DNA of 64,000 nt, taken from NCBI RefSeq assembly GCF_036850765.1, contig NC_089498.1, forward strand, positions 75,370,305 through 75,434,304, in the 5' to 3' direction. Source of the stretch: Saccopteryx bilineata. Taxonomy: Eukaryota > Chordata > Mammalia > Chiroptera > Emballonuridae. This document shows, piece by piece, positions 11,736 to 24,700 of this stretch. The number at the start of each line of letters is the position of its first letter. Position 1 is the first letter of the stretch. The notes beneath the pieces are model-generated. The model was not told the DNA's origin. It was given only the letters and a program-made list of their open reading frames with translations, and ran no database searches. A program made the position numbers and the translations under genes.

Positions 11736-13505
11736 TCTCTGCAGACTTGCTACACGCTGAGGAACATTAAGTAATCAGGGCATGTTCTGATCCCCGGAAT
11801 CAGCCTGGGTGGTAGCTTAAGATCATTCCTTGGCATACATCCTGCTCTGCCCTACCTTTGTGCTTTATTTTTTTATCTCCCCACATACATGACTGCTTTT
11901 AAATGTCTTACTTTCTTAAAAGTCTGACTCCTTTCCTGCCTGTAAAAGTTTTATATTGTCTTCCATTACTCCTAATCTCTTGCCTCAGGCATCTGCCAGT
12001 CTGTTATACCCCTGAAGCGTTAACAAGCAGTGTCTGATGCTTCCCGGGCTTTTTCTAGCTATGTTTTTCCCCATGTGAGCTGAGTTAGGGTACATAGACC
12101 AGTCCTTTGGAAAGCTTTTGAACCAGAACATTACAAACAGGGTCTGCTCTGCTCCTTCTAGTACAAGATAGGGAATTGGGATCTGGGCAGCCGCTTCCTC
12201 CCAATTGTGCTGCACCAGATTTGGAGTAGGGCAGGTAAGCAAGAGCACTATGAAAATTCCTACCATTCTGAATGTGGCCTTTACTTGAATGAGTCTTCAC
12301 TTGGTTACTGTAAACCTCTGGCCATTTTCCAGATCTCTATAAAGTCATTTTATCCCTGCTCTAGTTGTTTCATGTTTCCACGGGGAAACAAGGGCCTAGA
12401 TCTGGAACTTCCTAGTCCAGTATCTTCCTCTACAACGTATGTTCTTAAATATGTTTTATACCAACTATTAAGAGGTCTTAGAACTAGAGGAAATGTTGAT
12501 CCAAATTTATCACCTTAAGGACAGCATGCTAAAATGTAACTGATTCCTTCAAACATGTGCAAAGCTATATCATTATTCTGAATCACGTTTCTCATTATGC
12601 TAAGATATATAAAGTCTGCTATTCCTGCCCCAAGTAAGATCCAAACCATGGATATGAAACTCTTAGTGCTCTTAAAAACATAGACTCAAACGATCTGTAA
12701 AGTTTTGGAGCAATGCTATTTAAAGCTGGTTCTCACTAAGATCAAGAGCTTGTACCACAAGTAAATAGCATCCCGATTTCATCATGAAAGTCTTGCTATG
12801 AAAAAAGCTTACTGAACAAAACTGCATACTTACTGATGTAATTTCTTTATATTTTGACGCAATCTCCTTACCTCATTGTGGACAATAACAAGCCCCACGC
12901 TAACTCTTCTGCAAACCACAGCAAGTAGCACTGTTTCAGAGTACTTTAAATTATCACCTCACTTGAACTTTCCATAGACTCCCTTTTCCATAGCTGAATA
13001 AGTAAAAAGGGAATGTGGGAAAGATAACGTTGTTTATTTTTAATAAGGACTACTTTTTTCCATCTAAGACTAAAGTCAGAGAGGTGTTTCATATCACAGA
13101 ACCCTAACCTTTTGCTTTTTATTTTACCTTTTGCTTTTTAAATGTAAAGTAAAAATAGAACATGAACTAAATTCAACTATTATATTATTTCATCTTCTAA
13201 GAGTTAACAAGTATAATGTTTCTTTATACAGGTATCAAAGAATAAGATTCACATCTGTTATTGTAAGTTAGCCATTATGTTATGTATTATTTAACACCAG
13301 ATATATCTAAACCCATATAAAACCTACATTGCATTGGAGTTTATAATTATGGCTTTAAAGTAGATTGAATAATAATTCTGGCTCCCTGTGGTTTTAAAAA
13401 TAAGTGAATGCCTTTAATACAAAAGGTTGACTCCATATACAATTCATTAATCTAAAAAGCCCTGAAATGTTACAGTACCCACCACTCTGTATGTTCTATT
13501 TACCA
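11736..13505. other. Unassigned intergenic DNA
   Basis: About 1.8 kb with no recognised gene or repeat. Short open frames around 11985-12520 show no similarity I can name. Confidence 0.5.
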
Positions 13506-13892
13506 CAGTGGTTCTCAACCTTTCTAATGCCGTGACCCCGCAATACAGTTCCTCATGTTGCGGTGACCCCAAACCAAAAAATAATTTTGGTGGCTACTTC
13601 ATAACTGTAATTTTGCTACAGTTATGATTCGGAATGTAAATACCTGATATGCATTATGTATTCTCATTGCTACAAGTCAAACATAATTTAAACATAGTGA
13701 TTAATCACAAAAACAATATTTAATTATATATTGAGAAATATTTATTACTAATGGACCTCCTTACCTAGTGTATTGGGGCTACCATTCCGTAAATAGCTGC
13801 TTAACTAATGGATGTTTATTCCAGATTAGTGCCAAGTTTTCTATATAGACTTCTATAGGAGGCAGATCTTTTACACTGCAGAATCTGCACAG

Positions 13893-13985
13893 CAGATTCC
13901 GCAGTGTGAGGCCTTTCAGTCTATTGGGGGTGGCGGATTCCTCAGTGTGAGGCCTTTCAGTCTATTGGGGGTGGCAGATTCCACC
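13893..13985. repeat. 41-bp tandem repeat inside the SPIN-like element
   Basis: Two copies with period 41, sharing GTGTGAGGCCTTTCAGTCTA and a GGGGGTGGC(G/A)GATTCC end. Confidence 0.85.
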
Positions 13986-14332
13986 TTTGGAATTTTTCTG
14001 CTCTAGGAAAAGTTCTAGCGTGGAAAAAATTAAGCAACATGCTCTATATTTGAGCAGAATCTGCTGTGGCCTCCCATTGACTTGAATAGGAGAGGAAGAA
14101 ATGCGTCAGGAACTGTCATTTCTCCGCCTCTTACTGAAATCAAAAGGAGGCTGCAGCGGATTGTGTGGTAGCCTGAGATTCTCGGGAGCTCTCTTCCACA
14201 AAATCCACCGCACTCCCAATGAAATCAATAGGAGGCAGATTCAATGCCGGAAACCACTGATTTCAGCAGTTTCCTCATTCAGAATATGGGAAAATAGTGG
14301 GAAGATATGGGAGATAATTATACATTGGGGAA

Positions 14333-14851
14333 CAGTGTGAACTATATCTTATAGTGGTCTCTTATAGTATAAGACAGATGTAGTTCACACTGTGTAAATG
14401 TATGGTGCTTTGTGTAAGTGTAAGCTGCTTTGTGTACTGTAATGATTACACACAAAGCACCTTACACTTACACAGTATTGTGTGTATGGTGTGTGTACTG
14501 TTTTTACATTATTAACCTTTTTTACACCAGCAGGCTGTCTCGCAGGCTCTCTAGGCTCTCTGCCTCCTAGGCTTCTGTCCTCCGGCGCTTGCTGCACCTG
14601 CCCACTGATGACATCAGCAAGCACCGGACACACGTAATGGCTGCTATGGACTGTGGAGCGTTCCTCCGCTTCCCCCACCCCTTAGGCCTCGGACAGATGA
14701 TGCAATCACGTCTGCGCATGACTGCAGGCATTCAGTTTGGAACGCAAGTCCATAACAGCTTGCGTTCAAACTGAATAGTGCTGCTGCAGACGGTAGCGGG
14801 GCTTCTCAGCGGCTAAAGCCATCGGAAATATGTATTTTCCGATGGCTTTAG
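14333..14851. repeat. Five consecutive hairpins inside the SPIN-like element
   Basis: Inverted repeats: 14333-14344 with 14381-14392 (12 bp); 14412-14435 with 14450-14473 (23 of 24 bp, 14-nt loop); 14581-14594 with 14615-14628 (13 of 14 bp); 14730-14748 with 14759-14776 (18 bp, one bulge, 10-nt loop); 14813-14828 with 14836-14851 (16 bp, 7-nt loop). Confidence 0.88.
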
Positions 14852-14925
14852 GCTACTCCTGTGTTTTGGTTGTTCGACCCCCCGCAGGGGTCGCGACCCA
14901 CAGGTTGAGAACCGCTGATTTACAA

Positions 14926-15126
14926 CATTCTATTCTGAATCCTTTAAGATGCTTAGCCTAAAACAAAATCTAAGGACTTTCAGATTTTAGGGCTTATTTT
15001 ATCTGTGACTATCTTGCTCTGGAAGCTAATTTCAACACAATAGTGATGCAGTGGGAATTCATCAGGCCTCAAACCGCAGACTATGGAGGGCATGTCTTTT
15101 GGTTGTTCTTTTATTTAAAATCTGCG
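14926..15126. other. Unassigned intergenic DNA
   Basis: No feature recognised between the SPIN-like element and the next SINE. Confidence 0.4.
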
Positions 15127-15478
15127 TTTATATTTTTTGTGTGTGTGATATAGAATAGAGACAGAGAGAGGGACAGATAGGGACAGACAGACAGGAAGGG
15201 CGAGAAATGAGAAGCTTCAATTCTTTGTTTTGTGGCTCCTTAGTTGTTCACTGATTGCTTTCTCATATGTGCCTTGACCAGGGGACTACAGCAGAGCAGG
15301 TGACACCTTGCTCAAGCCAGTGACCTTGGGGTCATGTCTGTGATCACATGCTCAAGCTGTCGACTCTGCGCTCAAACCCAATGAGCCTGCACTCAAGCCA
15401 GTGACTTCGAGGTCTCGAACCTGGGCCCTCTGCATCTCAGTCCGATGCTCTATCCACTGCACCACCACCTGGTCAGGC
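15127..15478 (-). mobile_element. Family C SINE
   Basis: Reversed, head CCACCACCTGGTCAGGC at right, GA-rich tail complement at left. Confidence 0.88.
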
Positions 15479-16944
15479 TGCATTTACATTTGAAAAGACT
15501 GTTTTACTATTATTTTTTGTTGTTACTTCGTTTTCCTGCATCAACATGTATATTTAAGTGAAGACTACATTTACACAGAAAGGTACGCTTTTCAGACCTC
15601 AAACAAAATTTAACAAGGCAGGCAGCCAAGAACTTTACTGGTATATTGCAGTTTAACAAAATTCATCAGTGTGGTGGGGTAATATTGAAGGACATTAGAA
15701 GAATAGGATTATGGAATGTTTCCTGATCAATCTGATCATCTAGTACTCTGTAGAGCTCATTCCTTTTTCTCTAAGTTATCCAGTATGGCTCCTTCTCAAA
15801 CAGCAGCTCGTACCATGGTAAGGTAGGTGCTGCCAGGGAGCAGGTTGGCACCTGTACAGCCAGACAGACTGAGGTGGTTTTCATTCTGCTTTCTCCTAGT
15901 GACCTCTACCTTGTAATTCTGTCTACTCTGCCTCAAGTATTTATATTTATTTAATCAAGACTGGGTGTTTCCTGTGGTGGTGTTTTAGAATACTGTAAAT
16001 TTTTTAAAGGCAGGAATCCAGTCATTCAAATCTTTAGGCCATAGAGCCGTGCAAATATGGTGATTGTTTTTTTTTCAGCTAGATGGACTAAGTGGGTGCC
16101 TGGTACACAGTTTACATATAAGCAGTCAACACACAACTATATAAGGACATTCAGATTCTCCACAGCAATAAGACCACACACACTAGTTTACAGATTATTT
16201 ATATATGTGTTTTTACTGCTTACATCAACTCTTCTCAATCCTCTTACACCGTAATAACCACTGTGTTATATGTTTAACAAAAGAGACAGTTGATTACTTC
16301 TTTCATCACTGCATTTACCATTTAGTTTCTAAGAATGTTAAAGTCATTAAATTAAAAAAATAATAATCCTATTGGGTTATTATAGTTACATTTACTTACC
16401 CCAGCTGTTTGAGTGTTCTGGTGGGTACTCCAGTTAACTGCTCGTTGGTGATAGTGGTGATAACTCCATGCTTAAAGTTAATGAGTCACAGGCACTTAAG
16501 AGTTGGTGAGGACACCAGATTCCACTTTTTCCATGATACCCTCATTTATTTTAAAGTTTACCATTAAAAAAAAAAAAAAAAAGGAGTGCAATGGTCGCTG
16601 GACCCAAAGCTTTATAATAGAGTTAGAGTTTTTTCCTCCTTTTTATTTGGAAAGAAAAGTGAGGGGACTGTAAGATCCAACACTGAGAAAGTTTACCAAC
16701 CCCCATATGGGGTTTGGGGTTGACTGTAACCAGGTATCTGTAAGATTATGGAATGTTATTTTCTTAGAGATTTTTATTCTACTTTCTAAAATACATGGCA
16801 ATAAAGGTTGGTTTCCATCCTTTGAACTGCCATTTTATTTCTATGCTTTTGAATTCATGTTGCTTCCTTCTAAAAAAAGTTTAAAAAAATCATCTATGGC
16901 CATAAATATGAGTAGAGTACTGAACTTAATTCTCAATATTTTTT
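15479..16944. other. Unassigned DNA downstream of P4HA1
   Basis: About 1.5 kb without a recognised gene. An A-run sits at about 16565-16582. No repeat family I can name with confidence. Confidence 0.5.
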
Positions 16945-16987
16945 TTTAAATTATTTTTATTTATTTATTCATTTTTTTAGAGGGGGG

Positions 16988-17026
<39 letters not shown>

Positions 17027-17150
17027 GGGGGGGAGGAGCAGGAAGCTTCAACTTCCATATGTGCCTTGACCAGGCAAGCCCAGGGTTTTGAACCAGCAAC
17101 CTCAGCATTCCAGGTCAATGCTTTATCCACTGCGCCACCACAGGTCAGGC
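16945..17150 (-). mobile_element. Family B SINE
   Basis: Reversed with a GA microsatellite (16981-17025) as the complement of its TC tract. Target duplication TCAATATTTTTT at about 16933 and at 17151. Confidence 0.9.
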
Positions 17151-17829
17151 TCAATATTTTTTATTAAAATAGTTGTGGTGGAACAAAGGATACCTGGGAA
17201 AAGGAACAGTTGATTTTCTCTTTTTAATTGGTAAAAGTAATACCTTCTTTCCCAGATAATTAATCAAATTCTTTCTTAAATATTTAAATTCTGCATAAAG
17301 GATGAAGAACCCTTGTATGAACTAGGATTCACCATAAGAACTGTAAAAGGTTAGTCTAAGGGGTCATTAACATCATCAGGTTCACAGCTTCATATTACAC
17401 CATATTTTTGAATAAGAGAAAAATCTAAGTACCATTATTGTAATGACCCGATAACTATAAAGTTGTAGACCTCCCTTTGAAGGAAACATTTTGATTAAAG
17501 AGTTGAGAGTTCAGAGAGCCTAAATTTTTCTTCCATAAAAATGAGACATTAGAGTGAATGAAACCCTAAAGGATACACCCAAGTGTTATGCATTAAAGAA
17601 ATAATAGAAATAACCTTTTATACCACTAGAGCATGCATTCACATTCAAATATGAAAAATACCACACAGAAAACAAACATTTTTATAAAAAGATTTAAGAT
17701 CATAAATAGGTCATTGATGTCACAGCACATTTCAGAATTGAATAAACAAACATTTTGGCATTTTAGGAAAAGGATTCCTTTAAAAAAAATCAATTCCCTC
17801 ATACTGAAAGGACTTGTACATTTTTTAAT
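17151..17829. other. Unassigned DNA just 3' of P4HA1
   Basis: AT-rich, no repeat recognised. It may be partly transcribed if a more distal poly(A) site is used. Confidence 0.4.
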
Positions 17830-18728
17830 TTCCAGTCTCTAAGGCACAATATTTATTTAATTGGAATGCGAGTTTCACCACACTGCTGTAGCAAGAATAA
17901 GAGGCAAGATATTAGCAATAAGAAAAACAGGAGATTTTATGAACAAAATCATCACTCATTTAAAGAAAAAGAACAAAGAAACAGACCAAGTGATGATCAT
18001 TTAGTTCAGAGGTCCCAGTGTTGTTATATAGGACTTGATGTTAAAAAAATTTTTTTTAATCACATATTTTACCTCAAACAGATTTAATTCACCACAAAGG
18101 AGCTATGAAAGAAAATGGAGATGGTAAAATACAGTATACTTTCTTTAAAAAAGACTTGGGAGGATAAAAATCAACTTAGAGAGTGGATGGAGGGGCAAAC
18201 CTTGTATGGAACCCAGATCAGAGGCCTAGTTTATTTCTAGTCTTCAGGCAGATCCAGAAAATAGGCAGACAGACTAGGTAAACACAGTACCTAGGTACAT
18301 ACTATAAGGCATCTCTTCCTTAATCACACAACCCATTCTAGCCTACCACCCACCAACTGAGAGGCCATGGTATACTAGAGTCAGATGCTTAAAGTATCTT
18401 AACCTAACCAAAAAGTTCTTTAAAATTTAACAACCTAACCAAAAAGTTCTTTAAAATTTAACAAATGTAAAATTCCTCATTTTTAACTCTACCTTGCTTT
18501 GTCCTCTGAACGTCAAGGTTTTGTATGTACAATGTGGTGATTAATATTACTTTTAAAAGGAAAAAACCCACAGAGTTAGTGATTGTCCACAGATGAAACA
18601 TGGGTGAGGTTCATAACTGAATCAATTATGGAGTGTTATGTTAATTGTAAACTCTTGCAAATTAGGACCGGGAACTATGTGCATCAGACACATCCGAGTA
18701 CAGCAGGAGTGGAAGAGAAGCCTGTTTG
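17830..18728 (-). other. P4HA1: Likely P4HA1 3' UTR with candidate poly(A) signal
   Basis: Follows the stop codon and is free of SINE or L1 insertions. The best poly(A) signal candidate on the minus strand is AATAAA at 17852-17857, giving a 3' UTR of roughly 0.9 kb, close to what I remember for human. A second AATAAA at 18230-18235 would give about 0.5 kb. The exact end is inferred, not seen. It contains a perfect 31-bp tandem duplication. Confidence 0.5.
18401..18462. repeat. Perfect 31-bp tandem duplication in the 3' UTR
   Basis: Two identical adjacent copies (18401-18431 and 18432-18462) of an AT-rich 31-mer beginning AACCTAACCAAAAAGTTC. It lies within the presumed P4HA1 3' UTR. Confidence 0.9.
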
Positions 18729-18799
18729 TCATTCCAATTCTGACAAGGTGCATGGCCTTCGAAATTCCTGTCCACGTTCATGGAGCCATTTATTGGATA
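18729..18799 (-). CDS. P4HA1: P4HA1 exon 16, coding part with stop codon
   Basis: Acceptor TCTCACAG above 18799. Encodes the second and third bases of Val, then [22 protein letters not shown] and TGA (18731-18729). The C-terminus matches the human protein as I recall it, with no extension. Confidence 0.97.
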
Positions 18800-21700
18800 C
18801 TGTGAGAGAACAAAATATATTAATTTTTCTCACTAGTATTTAATTCACTGATAGGATCCAGGTCTATAATAAAATTTTTACATGGGCTAAAAGTTCAAGA
18901 TCAAAACTAGATAAAGAGAGATGCTACTTAGGCAGTCTTTTAAATACTTCACTGAATGTTGGGAACAGATTTTAGGTATATGTATAGTTGAGAGTCTATG
19001 TATGTGCATTTCCTAAAGTTTATGTTTAACATAAGACTTGAAATGAAACAGATGAAATTAAAAAGTAGGGAGAAACAGAACACTGTTCCACCTGTTTGCA
19101 AAATATTACCTCTAATACAAAGATATTTTAAAAATGAACATCAACTCTTCATTCTGAAGGAGCAACTCTATGATCAATCACTACTATCATGTGCTCACTG
19201 TTTCCTTGGTTCCAAGTCACTGTTTCCTAATGTAACCGCAAAGAATTAACATCCTATTCCTGCTCCTATATCATAGAACCTAACCAATGGCATGAACATG
19301 TACAAAATATCTGAACTAGGACCCATAAAAAGGGTCAAAAAAACCCCCAAATTCTCTACTCTCTTAACTTAGCTCCTATATCAATCTTTTATTCATCAAA
19401 GCCTGTCAATTTTCTTCACATCTCTTGAATATATTCTTTGCTCTCAAATCATTTTGCTGCTGCCTTAGTTCAGGCTTTCATCATCACCCACTTAGACAAT
19501 GGAAAGAAGTCTTTCTAAAGTGGTCTCTCCTCCACTAGCCTCTTTTCATTCTACTCCAGTGATTCTCTAACATAATCGCTCGGGAAGATTTTAAAATCCT
19601 GATGATCAAGTGTCACTCCTCTATCTTCTGATGTCCAATACAGTAGCCACTGGACGCATGTGGCTAGTGACATATATTAAAATGAATATGTGGCGTTAAA
19701 CAATATGTATTAAAATAATGTTTCTAGTTCTTTTTTTAAATGTGGCAAATCCTGCACTTCATGACCTTGACAGTGAGTGCCTCTCTCAACTCATAATGAT
19801 CCTGGACCTGGTTCCTAACATGCCTGAACTATTGCTCTATTTCCAAGACCAAATTTAAAAATTAAGCTTTGAAGAAGCCTCTGCAAATGTAAGAGGTTGC
19901 CATCTTCTGTTTGCATCTCTGTATTAGTAGGTGCTACACTATCATTTATCCATAGTATGTCTCATTCAGAGACAACTTTGAACCCCTTAAGGGAAAGATA
20001 TTATCTTATTCAACTTTGTGTCAATTAATGATTCTTAGAATAACAAGTGTATTAAAAATAAAAACTGTCAATCAAAATACTGATCTGTTAAAAAGTGAAT
20101 TTATATTAAGATCAGAAACTTGCTGGGGAGAATCCCATTCAATGTTAAAGTCATAGCAGGCAAATCTGTTGAAAGTTCTGTTTCCAATTTCTTTTAAGAT
20201 GTAGATTATAATTTCAAAATATGAAACGAAAATCATAAATTCTATTGAGACTACAGGAAATATTTACCCCATTTGTTTCCAACGAGCACTGGACAGGCTG
20301 CGTGCCGTGTGCTATAATCTCCTTCTCCACTGGCAAACAGGTTATACCAGAAAACAGCAGTTCCCTGTGGAGAGCAACACAGAATTATCCCCAAAGAACA
20401 TCTCAGGTCATACTTTTGGAAGTAATTAAACCTCCCTCTGCTCCTGTGAGAAAGATCTTCTATAGCAGCTATATCTTCCTCTAGTATACTTCTGAGGATA
20501 GTCTCATCATTTACAAAATTTTGGTGATCACATGGAAACATTAGAACTACAAAGTTGCTCGACAGAAAAGGGTATTTGTCAAAAATAAAGCTAACAAATC
20601 TTACAATAGTAGGATGGGGGGAACATCATATGGAACCCATTTTAGAAACGAACACTTTTAAATACAAATCACTGGTGGTTCTCTACCTCTAGGTACTCAT
20701 GGCAAATTGTGCCATAAAACTGTCCACAGTTTTACCTAGAGGCAATGTGGTCCATAAGTATACTACTACCTTTAAAAGTGTAATTCATTAATTAGACCAT
20801 GAGATAAAGGTGCAGCTCTTCCTTAGGAAAAAAACAGACACAAAGATTAAACCAAATTTACCTTCTTGGGCCAAACACTGGCTCCTACTTCAGGAAAAAC
20901 AGTGGCGCCTCCTGCCGACACGTCACTCATCTATAAAGGTAAGAGAGCAGTAGAATAAAGATAAACATGCCACTGTGAGGAGACTATGACATTGAATACT
21001 AGAAAATAGATGTGTTGTGGATACTATTCAGTTTTTTAAAGAAACAAACAAGATGCTGTTTAGATTTACTATATATATAGATATGGAAATTACAAAGTCA
21101 TGTAAGGAGATGGGGATATAATTTGGGATAGGAACTCCACTTACAGCCGGAGGTAAAAAGGATAGTTTAAAACTGGTAAGTAATAGGGGTATAAATATAT
21201 ATTGTATTGGACTAGAATACAATCTTCATCTGTCTTGTTCATTGCTGAGCTTTCATGTCTAGAACAGTATCTCAAAATATTGTAGGTGTCAGTAAATGAA
21301 TTTAAACAAAAACCAAGAAAAAAATAACAATAAACTAAAATCAGTTGTCATTTCTTGTGGTAGAGAATCAACACATATTAACTGAGAAGTAGAAGATTAA
21401 GGGAGTATATAAAGTTATAGTCTTACAGGTGACCTAGAATAAAAACAAACCTTCCAAATTAACCAAGGAAGTACATGCAGAAAACATGGCAAAGAAAACG
21501 AATCATACAGTGAAGATTTTTTCAAAAGCAACTTAAGACTATATAGACAAGGACTGTACCACAAAGCAAAACCAAGAGTCACACCGAAAACAATGAAACC
21601 AGAAAGGTAAGATTTGCCAGGCAAATGCTGTACTGAAGAAAACAGTATGATCTTAATATCAGACACGGTCTGAACAAGGTAAAAAGCATCAAGTGAAATA

Positions 21701-24700
21701 AAGAATAAAAGCAATAACAAAGAGCTAACAGCTCTTAAGCAATGAAAAATAATTTTGGGGAAATTTAAAAGTTGTGCATGCGACCCACCTAGGAATAGTA
21801 TTTAAATAATTAGGGGTGGGGGGAATGAATAATAATCTAATCCAGGGGTCTCAAACTCGCGGCCCGCCAAACAATTTTGTGCGGCCCGCAGACTAATCCA
21901 TTGAACTTCGTGAGACCCTTGAATCAAAATGTTATGTAATTAGAAGAGGGATATAATAATTAAATAATCTAACATATAATCTAATATAGAGGGATACTGG
22001 ACCAAATAATATAGCTTCATAATATTCATAAAAGCAAAGAAACAGGCCCTGGCCAGTTGGCTCAGCGGTAGAGCGTCGGCCTGGCGTGCAGGAGTCCCGG
22101 GTTCGATTCCCGGCCAGGGCACACTGGAGAAGCGCCCATCTGCTTCTCCACCCCACCCCTCCTTCCTCTCTCTCTCTTCCCCTCCCGCAGCCAAGGCTCC
22201 ATTGGAGCAAAGATGGCCCGGGTGCTGGGGATGGCTCCTTGGCCTCTGCCCCACGCGCTAGAGTGGCTCTGGTCGTGGCAGAGTGATGCCCCGGAAGGGC
22301 AGAGCATCGCCCCCTGGTGGGCGTGCCGGGTGGATCCCGGTCGGGCGCATGCGGGAGTCTGTCTGACTGTCTCTCCCCGTTTCCAGCTTCAGAAAAATAC
22401 AAAAAAAAAAAAAAAGCAAAGAAACACAAGAAGAAACAAATGCAACCCAAAACAAATGTTTAATGGCTCTTATTCAACCTCTCTAATCAGAGAAATTCAA
22501 GTTAAAGACACACTAACTGCCAATCTGGTAAGTGAAAGGTGTATAGATCAAAAAGTTTGAGAAATATATCACATGTAAAGGTGGGATAAAAATTGGTAGA
22601 ATCTATGGTGTTAATCTCTAAACGTTATAGAAGACACACACAGCATAAATTTTGTATAACGTATCATCTTCTCTCCTGGTTTTCCCTATGTGATCATTTG
22701 TTCTCATTTTAAATTTATCATGTAAGTCTTAAATCCTTTCTTAATCCTAAATCCTTTCTTTATGGTACCTTAAATCTTTTTTTCCCCCCTATAGTATCTT
22801 AGATCTTTTTGGAAACAAAAAGTTGTGAGGAGGAGAAATGTGAAGGAGGAAGAGAGATGAGGAGAATGTGAAGGAGGAAGAGAGATAAGGAAGGATAGTA
22901 GGAGGGTGAGGTTGGGTTGGATACAGGAAGGTTGCAAGGAGCAAGGAAGAAAACAAAATGAGTAGAAACAGACGCATTTGGTAGGGACCGAGGTCCAGCA
23001 GATAGCAAAAAGAGATGCTGTTTTATATCATTCAAATGGGTAGGTGATGGAAAGAGTGATAAAATAAGCAATTCTAAGTCTACATATAAAACATCGTTTT
23101 ATAAAACAAAGATTACATTGCAGAAGATTTTTAAAATATAATGTATCCCAATCTATCCTGTCCTACATGCTCTTTTTACATTAACACTGACACTCTTCTT
23201 GAGTGGTAAGGTCTATGTCCCCTCCCCCTGAACGTGGCAGGCATTTGTAATTGCCTCAATTAGTAAAATAGAGCAGAAGTGACTCTATTTGATTTGCGAG
23301 GATAGGTAATGAAAGTGCCCCGCATTTCTGCCTTGGATTGGGGGGATACTTGCTCTTGCAAGACAGTCACCATGTGTGAGGGAGCCTCAGCACATGCAGG
23401 TATTCTAGCCCAGCAGCCAGCCTCAATGTCAGCCTTCGAGATGGACCCCAGCGCTAGTCATCTGACTGCAAACGCATGAGATCCAGGACCATGAGTGAAG
23501 CCAGTCAACCTCACCACCATGACAGATAAAATTATTTTAAACAATACAGTTTGGGGGTGATTTGTTATGCAGCAGTACTTAACAAGGGCAAATATTATAG
23601 CTTATTTTTTGTATGTATGAATATATACATTTTTAAAAAGATCATACTGTTTTGAATCTTCAATAAACAACGTGAGAAAGATTACCCTTGATGGGGCTTC
23701 TCAGGTGCCATAACGTGCTACTTCCCAATCTGGATGCTGCTCTGCCAGGTGTGTGTTCACTTTGTGAAAACTTGTTATAGACTAATGATTTGTATACTTT
23801 TCTGATATATATCAATAAAAATTCCAAACCTATGAAAAAATTCAAAACTAAAAGTGTATCTGCAGTCATCATATGACTGCAAATATGTAGATTCATATAA
23901 ACATAAGAAGATATTTATATATACCTAGATGACTAAACAGTCCATACTAAAAAATATTAACAATGACTGTCTCCAAGTAGTGAGATTATCAGTAATTTAA
24001 ACTTTATTCTTCAGGCTGTAATATTACAATTGAAAAAAAAAATTCTAACTCTCTTTACTAAGCTGTAAAAACTTTAGGATGCTAAGAGCAACCATCTGAA
24101 CACATCAAAATAAATAAACCATGTATGTGCTCAAATCCCAATTTAAAATAAAAAGTTTAGGCCCTGGCCGGTTGGCTCAGTGGTAGAGCATCAACCTGGT
24201 ATATGGAAGTCCCGGGTTTGATTCCCAGCCAGGGCACACAGGAGAAGTGTCCACCTGCTTCTCCACCCCTCCCCCTCTCCTTCCTCTCTGTCTCTCTCTT
24301 CCCCTTCTGCAGCCAAGACTCCACTGGAGCAAAGTTGCCCCCAACGCTGAGGATGGCTCCACGGCCTCCTCCTCAGGCACTAGAATGAATCTGGTTGTAA
24401 CAGAGCAACGCCCCAGATCAGTGAGCATCGCCCCCTGGTGGGCATGCCAGGTGGATCCCCATCAGGCGCATGCAGGAGTCACTCTCCCTCCCTGCTTCTC
24501 ACTTTAGAAAAATACAATACAATACAATACAATACAATAAATAAAATAAGAAGTTTAGCTGTAACTTACATAAAACAGCCATGTGGCAATTCTGTTTCCT
24601 GTCCCCAGCTCTTTAAAAGCATCTGGCTCGTCTTTCTGTAAATAAAACACAACTAATTCAATGGTGTAAAATTCAGTAAAGCAAATTCTCCAGTGATGAG

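Larger units (their letters stand above)
13506..14917 (+). mobile_element. SPIN-like hAT element with unusual interior
   Basis: Left end CAGTGGTTCTCAACCTTTCT and right end AGGTTGAGAACCGCTG are the termini I know from SPIN ('space invader') hAT transposons. The first ~240 bp and the last ~80 bp also follow the SPIN non-autonomous consensus as I remember it. Flanks ATTTACCA (13498-13505) and ATTTACAA (14918-14925) form an 8-bp target duplication with one mismatch. The ~1.1 kb in between does not encode a transposase. It contains a 41-bp tandem repeat (about 13893-13985), repeats of CCATTGA..AATAGGA-like motifs, and five successive hairpins. Orientation is arbitrary. Confidence 0.85.

Noticed and set aside
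14101..14340. 79-codon frame inside the SPIN-like element as a captured gene
   Set aside because: No recognisable domain and no similarity to a hAT transposase; the frame includes repeat-derived sequence.
22062..22450. Open frames of 60-170 codons on either strand of family A SINEs (also at 1.7, 8.8, 24.3, 37.1, 38.7, 41.2, 41.8 and 51.6 kb)
   Set aside because: They recur in every copy because the GC-rich SINE body is poor in stop codons; no start context, splice structure or protein similarity.
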